Of a stretch of DNA of 64,000 nucleotides, positions 1 through 10,686 are shown one piece after another; position 1 is the stretch's first letter; the number at the start of each line of letters is the position of its first letter. The position numbers and the translations under genes are program-made. The stretch is from Xiphydria camelus (Eukaryota; Arthropoda; Insecta; Hymenoptera; Xiphydriidae). The DNA lies in the NCBI GenBank assembly GCA_963678675.1, contig OY783191.1, positions 12,176,562 to 12,240,561 on the forward strand, read 5' to 3'. The notes below the pieces were generated by a model that did not search any database, had not been told where the DNA came from, and was given only the letters and a program-made list of their open reading frames with translations.

Positions 1-92
1 CCGTGGGTGAATAATCGAGGTTTAATGTGACCTCAGGAACGTTGTCACATGAGACTCCATCACAGTGGATGCAAACTACGGAGCACTTCAGT
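1..92. repeat. Left copy of a 92-bp inverted repeat (fold-back breakpoint)
   Basis: Bases 1-92 are the reverse complement of 1277-1368, with a few substitutions that change CIHCDG to CIHSEG. Both copies encode the Cys-rich C-terminus of the PIN-like gene. The repeat therefore brackets the minus-strand gene body and marks an inversion or inverted-duplication junction. Confidence 0.85.
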
Positions 93-1304
93 CCAACCTT
101 CCTGCAGCTGCAGATGATGCTGCTGCAGCCTTTTTTGCAGCCGCAAGAGATGAGCTCAAGGAGATGTTGTGGCGCCGCGTCTTTTGTCATGATTTGAGGG
201 CTGAGACCTTGGGAAGTGCGCAGCCACCCCCAGTCAAGAGGCTCCTTGTCAACTCCTAACCACTTCTGGACCTGTGAAAAAAGAAAATGCGTATAAATCA
301 AGTTAAATCATCAATTTCTTACCAAAGCAATCAAAAAGCAAATATGCAGGTAGCTGGATGGTATTCAAAGGCTATTTTACCTGATGATAGGTGCGCAGCG
401 AGTGAAATCTGATTGAATTCTGGGTGGGAGGCAATCTCGCTAGGTTGATGTTTGTTTTTGCCGCAGCCTTTGTGAACAAATTGTATCTCAAATCGTCCAG
501 GTTCTGCGTTTTGTGCAGTCCTCCATAAAGAGCAATTGCGATACGCTCGCCTGCAGCTGCAATATCATCTGGGTTGGCGTTGCCGTTCAAGAAAATAGCA
601 GCAGTGTGATCAAGGTCTCGATGTTTTTGAAACGCGGTGACAATTTTTGTTTTCCCCTACCCAAAGAATGAAGACGTGAAGTCACATCTACTGAAGGCGT
701 GGATGAAGAGAAGGAGTTGAGGATTAATGCAATCATATTTGAAAGAGGTGTTGGTGTAGGTCACATCATGTAGATCTCGTCCATATTTTGTAAAAAATAT
801 ATTCCGACGGTTTGGTGGTGTGATGCCTGTGAGCAAGACTAGCAAGTCCACATCCTCACCAACAATTACGACATCGTGAGTAGTGGAGAAAGAAATTGCT
901 GTTGTTATTATAAGTCTATCGGCATCTTCTGTAGCCTGTAATGTTGGAATATTGTGTTTCTCCATTTGTGTCTTCAAGAAGTCAATGAACCGAATTTTAT
1001 TGTTTTCGTTGGATAGGAACTTTTCTTGAGACACTTGAGCAACTGTACTGGCGTCAAATAAAATTTGAGGGCATATAGCAGCCTTGGATCTGCGAATACG
1101 CTCAGAGCTCTTCGTGCTTTTCTCTACAGCCTCAGTCGGATAGCCATTAAAAACTACTGTGACATTGAGTCCATAGTGAGTAGTGAGGTATTGGATATAC
1201 CTAGCAGCTATTACCTCAAATGAGGAGTTTTTAGGCCATATAACTTTGTGGAGCAAATGTCCACCATCTACTGTCCACTGAAGTGCTCCGTAGTTTGCAT
1301 CCAC
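1..1304 (-). pseudogene. PIN-like / CXC cysteine-rich protein, multi-copy arthropod family (broken)
   Basis: On the minus strand an open frame runs from about 1304 to an in-frame TAG at 657-659 and then continues in the same frame to 381. A GT-AG intron follows (380-272), and the last exon runs from 271 off the window edge at 1. Early on the protein has VDGGHLLHK, then an acidic GEDVDLLVLL block and HAFSRCDFTSSFF, which resemble the conserved acidic and structural motifs of PIN/FEN1-fold proteins. After the intron come a DWGW motif and a Cys-rich tail (CGCKKGC, then CSCRKVGLKC) like CXC repeats. This family is found in many copies in arthropod genomes; its function is unknown to me and a nuclease role is inference. 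The first residues (about 1277-1304) come from a fold-back repeat and are not native. The only break I see is the TAG codon. Confidence 0.55.
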
Positions 1305-1502
1305 AGTGAGGGAGTCTCATGTGACAACGTTCCTGAGGTCACATTAAACCTCGATTATTCACCCACGGATGACCTGCCAGACGAAGATGAATTAAACGAA
1401 GAATTGTGGGTGCCCGTCTCGGGTATTCTTGAAAACCCTCCTGACATCTCAGGAGACGTCTTGGACCAACCAGGTCCATCAAAGAGGGCAAAATTTGATT
1501 AA
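1277..1502 (+). pseudogene. Duplicated C-terminus of the PIN-like/CXC protein, in opposite orientation
   Basis: Read on the plus strand, this fragment starts inside the 92-bp repeat (KCSVVCIHSEGVSCDN) and continues into an acidic tail (DDLPDEDELNEELW) ending PSKRAKFD and a TAA stop. An AATAAA sits at about 1503. It is the natural carboxyl end of the same family as the minus-strand gene beside it, but upstream it joins the reverse complement of that gene's N-terminal region instead of the body of the protein. It cannot make a normal protein from here. It supplies the true C-terminus and a likely polyadenylation signal for the family. Confidence 0.55.
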
Positions 1503-2193
1503 AATAAACACATCTTCAAAATTGATGTCAGATTTTCAGTTATTTTTCATCGACGTATTATACAAGTATTTCTTTTTAATATAATATTAATGATAATGAT
1601 AATCCCAAAAAAAATTAAAGACATCGTAAGTAATTGTCAATACCTTGATTTTTACACATACCCACGTCTGTAAATAAAAATACAAATAATAACTCATTTT
1701 TTGCTCAAGTGATTGAGGGGGAAGGGTCATTTTGAAGTCTCCTGAGATCCTAGGAGAGTGAACGGATGGGAGAGAGTTTCTAAACAATATACTGGGCCTT
1801 CAGATACATGAACGGCACTGAAAATTGTGAAATTTTGATAAAAATCGTGTAACTTCAAAAATTAGCCAAATTTTGAAAATCTGTATCTTCGAAACTATTA
1901 GAGCTACAATAACCGTTCAGATCTCAAATCATTGCAAATTTAATCTACTTCAAAAATGGTTATGACGATCTTTTATGAAAAACCAGTCCTTCCGAGTCAA
2001 AATCGACAAGAACTGAAAAAATGTCAAAAATTTCGAGATTTTCTTGATTTTTACAATGATCCGGTCTTCTGCCGAGGTCGAAAACTTGGATTTATAACAT
2101 CCTCTTTTCATCATAAACAACATATCAAAAAAGCAAAAATACCTAATTTGATGCAGCGTTCACCCCCTTTTCATGTTTAATTTTACCGTACTA
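1503..2193. other. AT-rich spacer, nothing recognised
   Basis: After the AATAAA at about 1503 there are only short overlapping frames on both strands and no motif I recognise. It ends where the large palindrome starts. Confidence 0.6.
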
Positions 2194-2546
2194 GTGCTAC
2201 AACTGCTACATCGAAGGGACCGGTGAGTAAATTGGCGGGATATTTGAAAATATCGTGACTTTGGTCATTCTTATCTGAAAAAAGTACTTTTTTTACGATG
2301 TCCTCTAAAAATATGAATAAAATTTGGAAGGATATAGATGTAGGATATATACCGTATGTGAAATGGCTAGTCGAGCAGGTGCAGCGACCTGAATTTTTCT
2401 GAAATTTGACTTCGGCAGTGTTTTAGTTAGAGTTGGCTTTGGAAGATGGCGCTACGTACGAGCGAAATATTTGAAATGGTAAAAGCGGGTGGTAGATAAA
2501 TGCGGGAGAAGTGAAGTGTAACCTCAAAATTGTGAATGTTGGAATA

Positions 2547-2745
2547 ATGGTGAGTAATTGTTTGAAACGATAAGACATAATAATTCGGGTTTCTTTTCGA
2601 CGTTCAACCAAATAACACGACTGATATTTAATTGCAGAGAGAAGCTGATGCGACTGGTAGTCGTGGAGGAAGGGGCTACCGTCAACGTGGTCCTCACCAG
2701 AGTGGTCGAGCTCTGCCTCGTCGACGAAAGGTGCAATTGAAATGA
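2547..2745 (+). CDS. Possible two-exon small Arg/Gly-rich ORF, left arm
   Basis: ATG at 2547-2549 abuts a GTGAGT donor. A TTGCAG acceptor ends at 2637, and the second exon encodes a 35-residue basic peptide rich in Arg and Gly (SRGGRGYRQRGPHQSGRA), ending with TGA at 2743-2745. The start-codon exon, donor and acceptor are well formed, but I know no homologue and the length is marginal. The mirror copy lies at 10089-10287 on the minus strand. It could be a leader exon of a decayed longer gene. Confidence 0.22.
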
Positions 2746-2927
2746 AATTAATGTCTGAGTCAAGGTGAAAATTGGAAGACATGGAAAGAAAACGCGGCAG
2801 AGTCGCCGACAGAAGGAGTGAGTAAAGTGCGAAAGAAAAGTGCAGTGACGCCGAAAAACCATGGGAAGACAGTGACGAACAGCAGCAGCAGCTGGTCGAC
2901 ACTGCTCAACTCCGCACCAGCTCCTGA

Positions 2928-3137
2928 ATGATATCTCGCCGATCGCGATACGCGGCCGCTCCGATGGACAACGATTCCAGACATTCGAGTCGTAGTAGCA
3001 GCAAGGACAGGAGCAGCAGCAGCGTCAACGGTAGGGGCACTCTTTTAAAGCGAAGGCAGTCCAAGACCGACTCGAATAGCTGTAAGAGAAAGACGCATCG
3101 GCGGAAACATGAAATATCGAAGCAAGACTTGCAATGA
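2928..3137 (+). CDS. Ser/Arg-rich basic ORF of 69 aa, left arm
   Basis: The frame encodes a serine- and arginine-rich peptide (SRHSSRSSSKDRSSSS) followed by a Lys/Arg-rich tail (CKRKTHRRKHE). The composition resembles a nuclear or nucleic-acid-binding tail, for example part of a gag-like protein. Reading frames with acidic and Gln-rich segments immediately upstream suggest a longer, frameshifted ancestor. The mirror copy is at 9694-9906, minus strand, with one added Ser. No function is assigned. Confidence 0.22.
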   Translation: MISRRSRYAAAPMDNDSRHSSRSSSKDRSSSSVNGRGTLLKRRQSKTDSNSCKRKTHRRKHEISKQDLQ

Positions 3138-4633
3138 GAGTGTGGTAAAAGGAAGAAAAAAATGACAGAGACGAGGCGACGAGACAGAGGAGGAAGTCGT
3201 CACCACGAAGGGTTCCTGAAACGGTACCAGTACTAGCAACGTGTGTGAAGAGTTCAAGAGAACGGGCCATCTACACCCAGTCGCAAATCATGCAGTTCCT
3301 GTGACACCCGACAGCGGCATCACGTCAAGAGTATGAACGGTGGAGAAGAACGGGAGCCTCGCTGAAAAAGGAAGGAGCAGTGTTGGCGATGGCAGTGACA
3401 GCCCGGATCATGAGCAAAGGCTGAAGAACCTTGAGCGTTTTGGATAAAAAGTGGACGTGACTCGAAGCAGTTATCGTAATCGATTTACGCCGACACTGGT
3501 GCCGTAGCCAATCTCGATCACAATGGATTCTTCCAACTAGAGGCGGTTTCTATATCACTCGTCGCCGTTGATCCTTTCCCTCTTAATCTTTGTACATAAT
3601 GCATCTGTTAATATGAAGTTTGATCTGAAACCTTTCCATCCTTCCTATTGTAACACTCTCGTAACAATACGGTCCGATTATTTTATATTCATAAGGTTTT
3701 ATCAGCTTTACGCGTTATTCCTCGTTATTTTCGTTATTTAACCTTGCATTCATACATTATTACTGATGGATTATTAATAAATTAATTCATGAAAGTGACT
3801 CTACTGGCTTGTGCTATTTTTCGTCCGGTATTTCCTTCCGCAAGATATTTGGATAAATGTACCCCTTCGATCTTGAAGAGTTTGGTTGGAATAAGCAAGA
3901 CGGATAGTGGACAGAGTTTAGGCATTAGGAGGCATACAAGATGTCACAATCAGCGGGACAGGATTTCGTGTAATCATGATTTATTAGAATTTTTTCATTC
4001 ATAAAATTAGCTCCCGCAGGGGAAATTACATTTTGTACTGTAAACTATGAGATAGATGTATCTCATCCAGAGAGCTACTAATGAAGTATAAAATATCAAT
4101 TGAACACAGATTTGTTGATACAGAAACGATTACTATCCACTTCGTTGTTCAAATGCCTCCGCGATCGGATCAATTAAAAATAACGTTAAAGAACCACAAC
4201 ACGATGATTTCTACACCGACATTTGCGGGAACGGTTCGTAATATCTTATATCAAGGCAACTACATCGCGACTTTTTCTGTTTCGCGATAGGCTTCGCTTC
4301 CTGAAACAATGTTACGTTCAATCGTCGTCGTCTCCCAGTCCCAGGCTTTCCACAGATATCGGTCGCAGACAATGTACCACCGCTGGGAGGAGGGGGATCG
4401 GCTGAACGAGCAGTAGGGCGAGGCGGAGATGGAGATTTTTCTGTGTGCGTGTGGAGGTGGGGGGGGGGGGGGCGGCGGCTCGGTTGGGGATTAGTACCTC
4501 CCTCAGATTTCTGTGGAAAATTATAATAAAATATAATACATAACCGCGTCCGCGTCTCCTTACTCTCCACCGTCGTTCCTCGTCGCTCGTCTTCCTTTTG
4601 AAGGTGACTTGCAAGGAAACCGTTTCATGTGTA

Positions 4634-4810
4634 CCTCGCCGATTTCGTTCATTCTGTTATTATGGTATTCGACAACAAGGTCTAAGAGAGAGATACGTAT
4701 TTCTCTTCTCAGCGGATAAAGTTTCTCCGCAGAATCCGCAGATTAAAAAAAACGTGTCTCTTACATTTTGATGTAGAATAACAATATCAGAATGAACGAG
4801 GTCGGCGAGG
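4634..4810. mobile_element. Small TA-flanked MITE, left arm
   Basis: The ends are CCTCGCCGATTTCGTTCATTCTG and its near reverse complement CAGAATGAACGAGGTCGGCGAGG (split here for length), each bounded by TA. There is no coding capacity. It is a typical Tc1/mariner-type miniature element, and the mirror copy is at 8017-8193. Confidence 0.65.
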
Positions 4811-4934
4811 TACACCGGAGACAGTATTACTTTGTTAGATAAGTTTGTAGGTGATTCTACTAATTGTATGCCAATTGTCAGCTACTCCAGTGTGGAGTAT
4901 TACCAGGAGATGCCACGAGGAGGCCAATTGACAC

Positions 4935-4994
4935 GTTACACGAATTTCGTACGACCTTTTTATCAATTTCTGAGGTTTACGAATTTCGTGTAAC
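4935..4994. repeat. 16-bp inverted repeat downstream of the left transposase gene
   Basis: GTTACACGAATTTCGT at 4935-4950 and its reverse complement at 4979-4994 are separated by 28 bases. The pair lies just beyond the 3' end of the transposase gene and recurs in the right arm at about 7834-7893. It could be a transposase-binding or terminator-like palindrome. Confidence 0.5.
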
Positions 4995-5086
4995 TTGATC
5001 TCCCACCCTACCGCCCTCGCTGCATGCGACTCCAAAGGCCGAATGGTGTTGGGGCTTGAGGGTAGTGGGTCTCGTCCAGCACGTGC

Positions 5087-6151
5087 TCACAGCAGATGTT
5101 CTATGTGCCCTCCTCTGATTTCCTCTCGACATTGATATCGTATGCGCTCCTCTAAGTTTTCTTGCGTATTCCGCAACATATTTCGGGGAATGGCGGCACA
5201 TTCTTGTTGAATCAACCTTTTCAGGTGATCGACGCTCTCAATTATTCGCACCCCATCATAAATTTTCATCTTGAGGTAACCCCATAAAAAAAAGTCCAGT
5301 GGAGTAAGGTCGGGCGATCGAGGTGGCCACTCTGTTGGCGCTCTTAATCCAATCCAACGAGCTTCGCCAAAGACATCATTCAATAGTTCAGTAACTCTTT
5401 GACTTGAGTGTGGCGGTGCGCCATCGTGTTGAAAAATGACCTCCTGATCGTCCATCACTTCAAGAATAGCTGGCAGTATTTGATGCTCCAAGAGGTCCAA
5501 ATAGGATTGAGCATTTAAATTTCCGTCGATAAAAATAGGACCAACAATTTTATCGCCAAGGATCCCCGCCCATACGTTCACTTTCTGCTTATTTTGCACA
5601 TTTTGCTCGCGAAGAATATGAGGATTCCTAGCGCACCAGTATCTATGAAAATGTGACCGTACTTCACCATTCATAAAGAAAGTACATTCATCTGTAAAGC
5701 AGATACTTTGTAACACATCGGGTTGTCGGTCCATTCGTTGCAGCATCGTTTGGCAAAACGTCAATCTTCTTTGGCGATCACCGCGATGAGGTAACGCTTG
5801 GTGCGTCTGTCCTTTATAATTCTTGATTTTATTTAATCGCAGCACTCGTTGCACAGTGGACTTGGGAATCCCTGTTTGTCGCGATATCCCTCTAATCGAC
5901 TGCTTCATGTTGTTTTCCACGATCTGGAGAATGGTTCTTTCAACTACCGGATCTACTTTCGGGCGTCCTGGATTTAGTAGATTCACGGTCGACCCCGTCC
6001 TTTGAAATTTTCGTAGTATCACCGACACCGTTGAAGCACTCAATTGGCACTCTGGATGTCTCTCCCGAAAAATGTGTACCACTTCACGGTGTGGTAATTG
6101 CGCCGCCAACATCACTATCTCCGCCTTCTCGGCCTCGGTATAGCGTCGCAT
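5087..6151 (-). CDS. Tc1/mariner-superfamily transposase (DUF4817-type N-terminus), left arm copy
   Basis: This is a complete 354-aa frame from ATG to stop. Residues 1-105 form two helix-turn-helix regions (YTEAEKAEIVMLA at the start, GRPKVDPVVER linker, GIPKSTVQRVL as second recognition helix). The catalytic RNase-H-like domain follows: TDE with D154, HDGAPPH with D243, and WPPRSPDLTPLDFFLWG with D286 (42 residues after D243) or D281. Such enzymes cut and paste elements with short inverted repeats and TA target duplications. There is no stop, frameshift or missing catalytic residue, so it may be active. It differs from the right-arm copy by Leu versus Phe at residue 293. It could mobilise the CCGTATGTC hairpin family here, but that link is inference. 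Confidence 0.85.
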   Translation of the reverse strand: MRRYTEAEKAEIVMLAAQLPHREVVHIFRERHPECQLSASTVSVILRKFQRTGSTVNLLNPGRPKVDPVVERTILQIVENNMKQSIRGISRQTGIPKSTVQRVLRLNKIKNYKGQTHQALPHRGDRQRRLTFCQTMLQRMDRQPDVLQSICFTDECTFFMNGEVRSHFHRYWCARNPHILREQNVQNKQKVNVWAGILGDKIVGPIFIDGNLNAQSYLDLLEHQILPAILEVMDDQEVIFQHDGAPPHSSQRVTELLNDVFGEARWIGLRAPTEWPPRSPDLTPLDFFLWGYLKMKIYDGVRIIESVDHLKRLIQQECAAIPRNMLRNTQENLEERIRYQCREEIRGGHIEHLL

Positions 6152-6675
6152 TGTTTTTCAGTCACTGGCGCGCTTACACTGCACTAATGATGCACAAAAA
6201 CTACGAACACTATCGATACGGGAATGCTCGAAAACTCCTTTTGCTACTTGAGTTCGCTAAGATGACCTGTCTTCACCTACGGCTCAGATGTACGACAGTG
6301 GAGCTCTTTCTCTACACGGCACTTCAACTCTGTACCGCATTGATTTGAAACATTTGAATCACATAACAGAGAACCATACTTTTCAGGAAAGAAGTAGATA
6401 CTGTTTTCTAGTTAGGCTATTTATTAGTTTTTTGTCTTTCCTGAAAAGTAAGATTCTGTGTTATGTGATTCAAATGTTTCAAATCAATGCGGTACAGAGT
6501 TGAAGTGCCGTGTAGAGAAAGAGCTCCACTGTCGTACATCTGAGCCGTAGGTGAAGACAGGTCATCTTAGCGAACTCAAGTAGCAAAAGGAGTTTTCGAG
6601 CATTCCCGTATCGATAGTGTTCGTAGTTTTTGTGCATCATTAGTACAGTGTAAGCGCGCCAGTGACTGAAAAACA

Positions 6676-7740
6676 ATGCGACGCTATACCGAGGCCGAGA
6701 AGGCGGAGATAGTGATGTTGGCGGCGCAATTACCACACCGTGAAGTGGTACACATTTTTCGGGAGAGACATCCAGAGTGCCAATTGAGTGCTTCAACGGT
6801 GTCGGTGATACTACGAAAATTTCAAAGGACGGGGTCGACCGTGAATCTACTAAATCCAGGACGCCCGAAAGTAGATCCGGTAGTTGAAAGAACCATTCTC
6901 CAGATCGTGGAAAACAACATGAAGCAGTCGATTAGAGGGATATCGCGACAAACAGGGATTCCCAAGTCCACTGTGCAACGAGTGCTGCGATTAAATAAAA
7001 TCAAGAATTATAAAGGACAGACGCACCAAGCGTTACCTCATCGCGGTGATCGCCAAAGAAGATTGACGTTTTGCCAAACGATGCTGCAACGAATGGACCG
7101 ACAACCCGATGTGTTACAAAGTATCTGCTTTACAGATGAATGTACTTTCTTTATGAATGGTGAAGTACGGTCACATTTTCATAGATACTGGTGCGCTAGG
7201 AATCCTCATATTCTTCGCGAGCAAAATGTGCAAAATAAGCAGAAAGTGAACGTATGGGCGGGGATCCTTGGCGATAAAATTGTTGGTCCTATTTTTATCG
7301 ACGGAAATTTAAATGCTCAATCCTATTTGGACCTCTTGGAGCATCAAATACTGCCAGCTATTCTTGAAGTGATGGACGATCAGGAGGTCATTTTTCAACA
7401 CGATGGCGCACCGCCACACTCAAGTCAAAGAGTTACTGAACTATTGAATGATGTCTTTGGCGAAGCTCGTTGGATTGGATTAAGAGCGCCAACAGAGTGG
7501 CCACCTCGATCGCCCGACCTTACTCCACTGGACTTTTTTTTATGGGGTTACTTCAAGATGAAAATTTATGATGGGGTGCGAATAATTGAGAGCGTCGATC
7601 ACCTGAAAAGGTTGATTCAACAAGAATGTGCCGCCATTCCCCGAAATATGTTGCGGAATACGCAAGAAAACTTAGAGGAGCGCATACGATATCAATGTCG
7701 AGAGGAAATCAGAGGAGGGCACATAGAACATCTGCTGTGA
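6676..7740 (+). CDS. Tc1/mariner-superfamily transposase, right arm copy
   Basis: This is the inverted twin of the gene at 5087-6151: 354 residues, with D154, D243 and D286 intact and Phe at residue 293. The two genes are divergently placed around the 44-nt loop and their 5' flanks (about 240 bp) are also inverted copies, so any promoter is duplicated. Having two intact transposase copies in one palindrome is unusual; a normal mariner carries one. Start choice: the ATG at 6676 is followed directly by the conserved YTEAEKAEIV segment. Confidence 0.85.
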   Translation: MRRYTEAEKAEIVMLAAQLPHREVVHIFRERHPECQLSASTVSVILRKFQRTGSTVNLLNPGRPKVDPVVERTILQIVENNMKQSIRGISRQTGIPKSTVQRVLRLNKIKNYKGQTHQALPHRGDRQRRLTFCQTMLQRMDRQPDVLQSICFTDECTFFMNGEVRSHFHRYWCARNPHILREQNVQNKQKVNVWAGILGDKIVGPIFIDGNLNAQSYLDLLEHQILPAILEVMDDQEVIFQHDGAPPHSSQRVTELLNDVFGEARWIGLRAPTEWPPRSPDLTPLDFFLWGYFKMKIYDGVRIIESVDHLKRLIQQECAAIPRNMLRNTQENLEERIRYQCREEIRGGHIEHLL

Positions 7741-8016
7741 GCACGTGCTGGACGAGACCCACTACCCTCAAGCCCCAACACCATTCGGCCTTTGGAGTCG
7801 CATGCAGCGAGGGCGGTAGGGTGGGAGATCAAGTTACATGAAATTCGTAAACCTCAGAAATTGATAAAAAGGTCGTACGAAATTCGTGTAACGTGTCAAT
7901 TGGCCTCCTCGTGGCATCTCCTGGTAATACTCCACACTGGAGTAGCTGACAATTGGCATAACATTAGTAGAATCACCTACAAACTTATCTAACAAAGTAA
8001 TACTGTCTCCGGTGTA

Positions 8017-8193
8017 CCTCGCCGACCTCGTTCATTCTGATATTGTTATTCTACATCAAAATGTAAGAGACACGTTTTTTTTAATCTGCGGATTCTGCGG
8101 AGAAACTTTATCCGCTGAGAAGAGAAATACGTATCTCTCTCTTAGACCTTGTTGTCGAATACCATAATAACAGAATGAACGAAATCGGCGAGG
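8017..8193. mobile_element. Small TA-flanked MITE, right arm
   Basis: This is the mirror copy of the MITE at 4634-4810, with the same ends and TA flanks. It was evidently present before the arms were duplicated. Confidence 0.65.
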
Positions 8194-9693
8194 TACACAT
8201 GAAACGGTTTCCTTGCAAGTCACCTTCAAAAGGAAGACGAGCGACGAGGAACGACGGTGGAGAGTAAGGAGACGCGGACGCGGTTATGTATTATATTTTA
8301 TTATAATTTTCCACAGAAATCTGAGGGAGGTACTAATCCCCAACCGAGCCGCCGCCCCCCCCCCCCCCCCACCTCCACACGCACACAGAAAAATCTCCAT
8401 CTCCGCCTCGCCCTACTGCTCGTTCAGCCGATCCCCCTCCTCCCAGCGGTGGTACATTGTCTGCGACCGATATCTGTGGAAAGCCTGGGACTGGGAGACG
8501 ACGACGATTGAACGTAACATTGTTTCAGGAAGCGAAGCCTATCGCGGAACAGAAAAAGTCGCGATGTAGTTGCCTTGATATAAGATATTACGAACCGTTC
8601 CCGCAAATGTCGGTGTAGAAATCATCGTGTTGTGGTTCTTTAACGTTATTTTTAATTGATCCGATCGCGGGGGCATTTGAACAACGAAGTGGATAGTAAT
8701 CGTTTCTGTATCAACAAATCTGTGTTCAATTGATATTTTATACTTCATTAGTAGCTCTCTGGATGAGATACATCTATCTCATAGTTTACAGTACAAAATG
8801 TAATTTCCCCTGCGGGAGCTAATTTTATGAATGAAAAAATTCTAATAAATCATGATTACACGAAATCCTGTCCCGCTGATTGTGACATCTTGTATGCCTC
8901 CTAATGCCTAAACTCTGTCCACTATCCGTCTTGCTTATTCCAACCAAACTCTTCAAGATCGAAGGGGTACATTTATCCAAATATCTTGCGGAAGGAAATA
9001 CCGGACGAAAAATAGCACAAGCCAGTAGAGTCACTTTCATGAATTAATTTATTAATAATCCATCAGTAATAATGTATGAATGCAAGGTTAAATAACGAAA
9101 ATAACGAGGAATAACGCGTAAAGCTGATAAAACCTTATGAATATAAAATAATCGGACCGTATTGTTACGAGAGTGTTACAATAGGAAGGATGGAAGGGTT
9201 TCGGATCAAACTTCATATTAACAGATGCATTATGTACAAGGATTAAGAGGGAAAGGATCAACGGCGACGAGTGATATAGAAACCGCCTCTAGTTGGAAGA
9301 ATCCATTGTGATCGAGATTGGCTACGGCACCAGTGTCGGCGTAAATCGATTACGATAACTGCTTCGAGTCACGTCCACTTTTTATCCAAAACGCTCAAGG
9401 TTCTTCAGCCTTTGCTCATGATCCGGGCTGTCACCGCCATCGCCAACACTGCTCCTTCCTTTTTCAGCGAGGCTCCCGTTCTTCTCCACCGTTCATACTC
9501 CTGATGTGATGCCGCTGTCGGGTGTCACAGGAACTCTGCATGATTTGCGACTGGGTGTAGATGGCCCGTTCTCTTGAACTCTTCACACACGTTGCTAGTA
9601 CTGGTACCGTTTCAGGAACCCTTCGTGGTGACGACTTCCTCCTTTGTCTCGTCGCCTCGTCTCTGTCATTTTTTTCTTCCTTTTACCACACTC

Positions 9694-9906
9694 TCATTGC
9701 AAGTCTTGCTTCGATATTTCATGTTTCCGCCGATGCGTCTTTCTCTTACAGCTATTCGAGTCGGTCTTGGACTGCCTTCGCTTTAAAAGAGTGCCCCTGC
9801 CGTTGACACTGCTACTGCTGCTGCTGTCCTTGCTGCTACTACGACTCGAATGTCTGGAATCGTTGTCCATCGGAGCGGCCGCGTATCGCGATCGGCGAGA
9901 TATCAT
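9694..9906 (-). CDS. Ser/Arg-rich basic ORF of 70 aa, right arm
   Basis: This is the mirror copy of 2928-3137 with one extra serine in the Ser run. The same reservations apply: low-complexity basic sequence with no recognised family. Confidence 0.2.
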   Translation of the reverse strand: MISRRSRYAAAPMDNDSRHSSRSSSKDSSSSSSVNGRGTLLKRRQSKTDSNSCKRKTHRRKHEISKQDLQ

Positions 9907-10088
9907 TCAGGAGCTGGTGCGGAGTTGAGCAGTGTCGACCAGCTGCTGCTGCTGTTCGTCACTGTCTTCCCATGGTTTTTCGGCGTCACTGCACTTTTCT
10001 TTCGCACTTTACTCACTCCTTCTGTCGGCGACTCTGCCGCGTTTTCTTTCCATGTCTTCCAATTTTCACCTTGACTCAGACTTTAATT

Positions 10089-10287
10089 TCATTTCAATTG
10101 CACCTTTCGTCGACGAGGCAGAGCTCGACCACTCTGGCGAGGACCACGTTGACGGTAGCCCCTTCCTCCACGACTGCCAGTCGCATCAGTTTCTCTCTGC
10201 AATTAAATATCAGTCGTGTTATTTGGTTGAACATCGAAAAGAAACCCGAATTATTATGTCTTATCGTTTCAAACAATTACTCACCAT
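10089..10287 (-). CDS. Possible two-exon small Arg/Gly-rich ORF, right arm
   Basis: This is the mirror copy of 2547-2745, with ATG beside a GTGAGT donor and a TTGCAG acceptor before an Arg/Gly-rich exon. One residue differs between the arms. No family is recognised. Confidence 0.2.
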
Positions 10288-10686
10288 TATTCCAACATTC
10301 ACAATTTTGAGGTTACACTTCACTTCTCCCGCATTTATCTACCTCCCGCTTTTACCATTTCAAATATTTCGCTCGTACGTAGCGCCATCTTCCAAAGCCA
10401 ACTCTAACTAAAACACTGCCGAAGTCAAATTTCAGAAAAATTCAGGTCGCTGCACCTGCTCGACTAGCCATTGGACATACGGTATATTGAACACCTTCAT
10501 CAGTTTTTTTAGAAGGTCATCAGCCTTTTGAAAAGGATTAATACATCTATCCTTCCAAATTTTATTCATATTTTTAGAGGACATCGTAAAAAAAGTACTT
10601 TTTTCAGATAAGAATGACCAGTCACGATATTTTCAAATATCCCGCCAATTTACTCACCGGTCCCTTCGATGTAGCAGTTGTAGCAC

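Larger units (their letters stand above)
2352..10482. mobile_element. Candidate 8.1-kb fold-back element with CCGTATGT ends
   Basis: Inside the palindrome, CCGTATGTG at 2352 and GACATACGG ending at 10482 are each flanked by TA. The same ends, TA flanks and subterminal TTGACTTCGGCAGTGTTT stretch occur in four smaller hairpins in this window (12074, 21595, 31081 and a degenerate one at 48219). The interior carries two transposase genes. One difficulty is that the inverted repeat extends past both ends by about 150-200 bases, which an element boundary does not predict. Confidence 0.45.
2194..10686. repeat. Giant near-perfect palindrome, arms about 4.2 kb, 44-nt loop
   Basis: Bases 2194-6391 and 6436-10686 are reverse complements over their whole length with very few differences: single substitutions, a changed poly-G/poly-C tract at about 4460/8357, and about 50 extra bases near 10490-10545. 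The unpaired centre is 6392-6435. Every feature in the left arm is mirrored in the right arm, including the transposase gene and a small MITE. The high arm identity means recent duplication, gene conversion or an assembly effect; the small differences argue against a simple mirror artefact. Confidence 0.9.

Noticed and set aside
2423..2902. 159-aa Cys/Ser-rich minus-strand ORF in the palindrome arm
   Set aside because: Codons such as the Cys run come from CAG/CTG repeats, and the opposite strand has better splice signals; treated as a shadow.
2194..10686. Dismissing the giant palindrome as a pure assembly mirror
   Set aside because: Arms differ by substitutions, tract lengths and about 50 extra bases near 10490, which an exact mirror would not show. 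An artefact is still not excluded.
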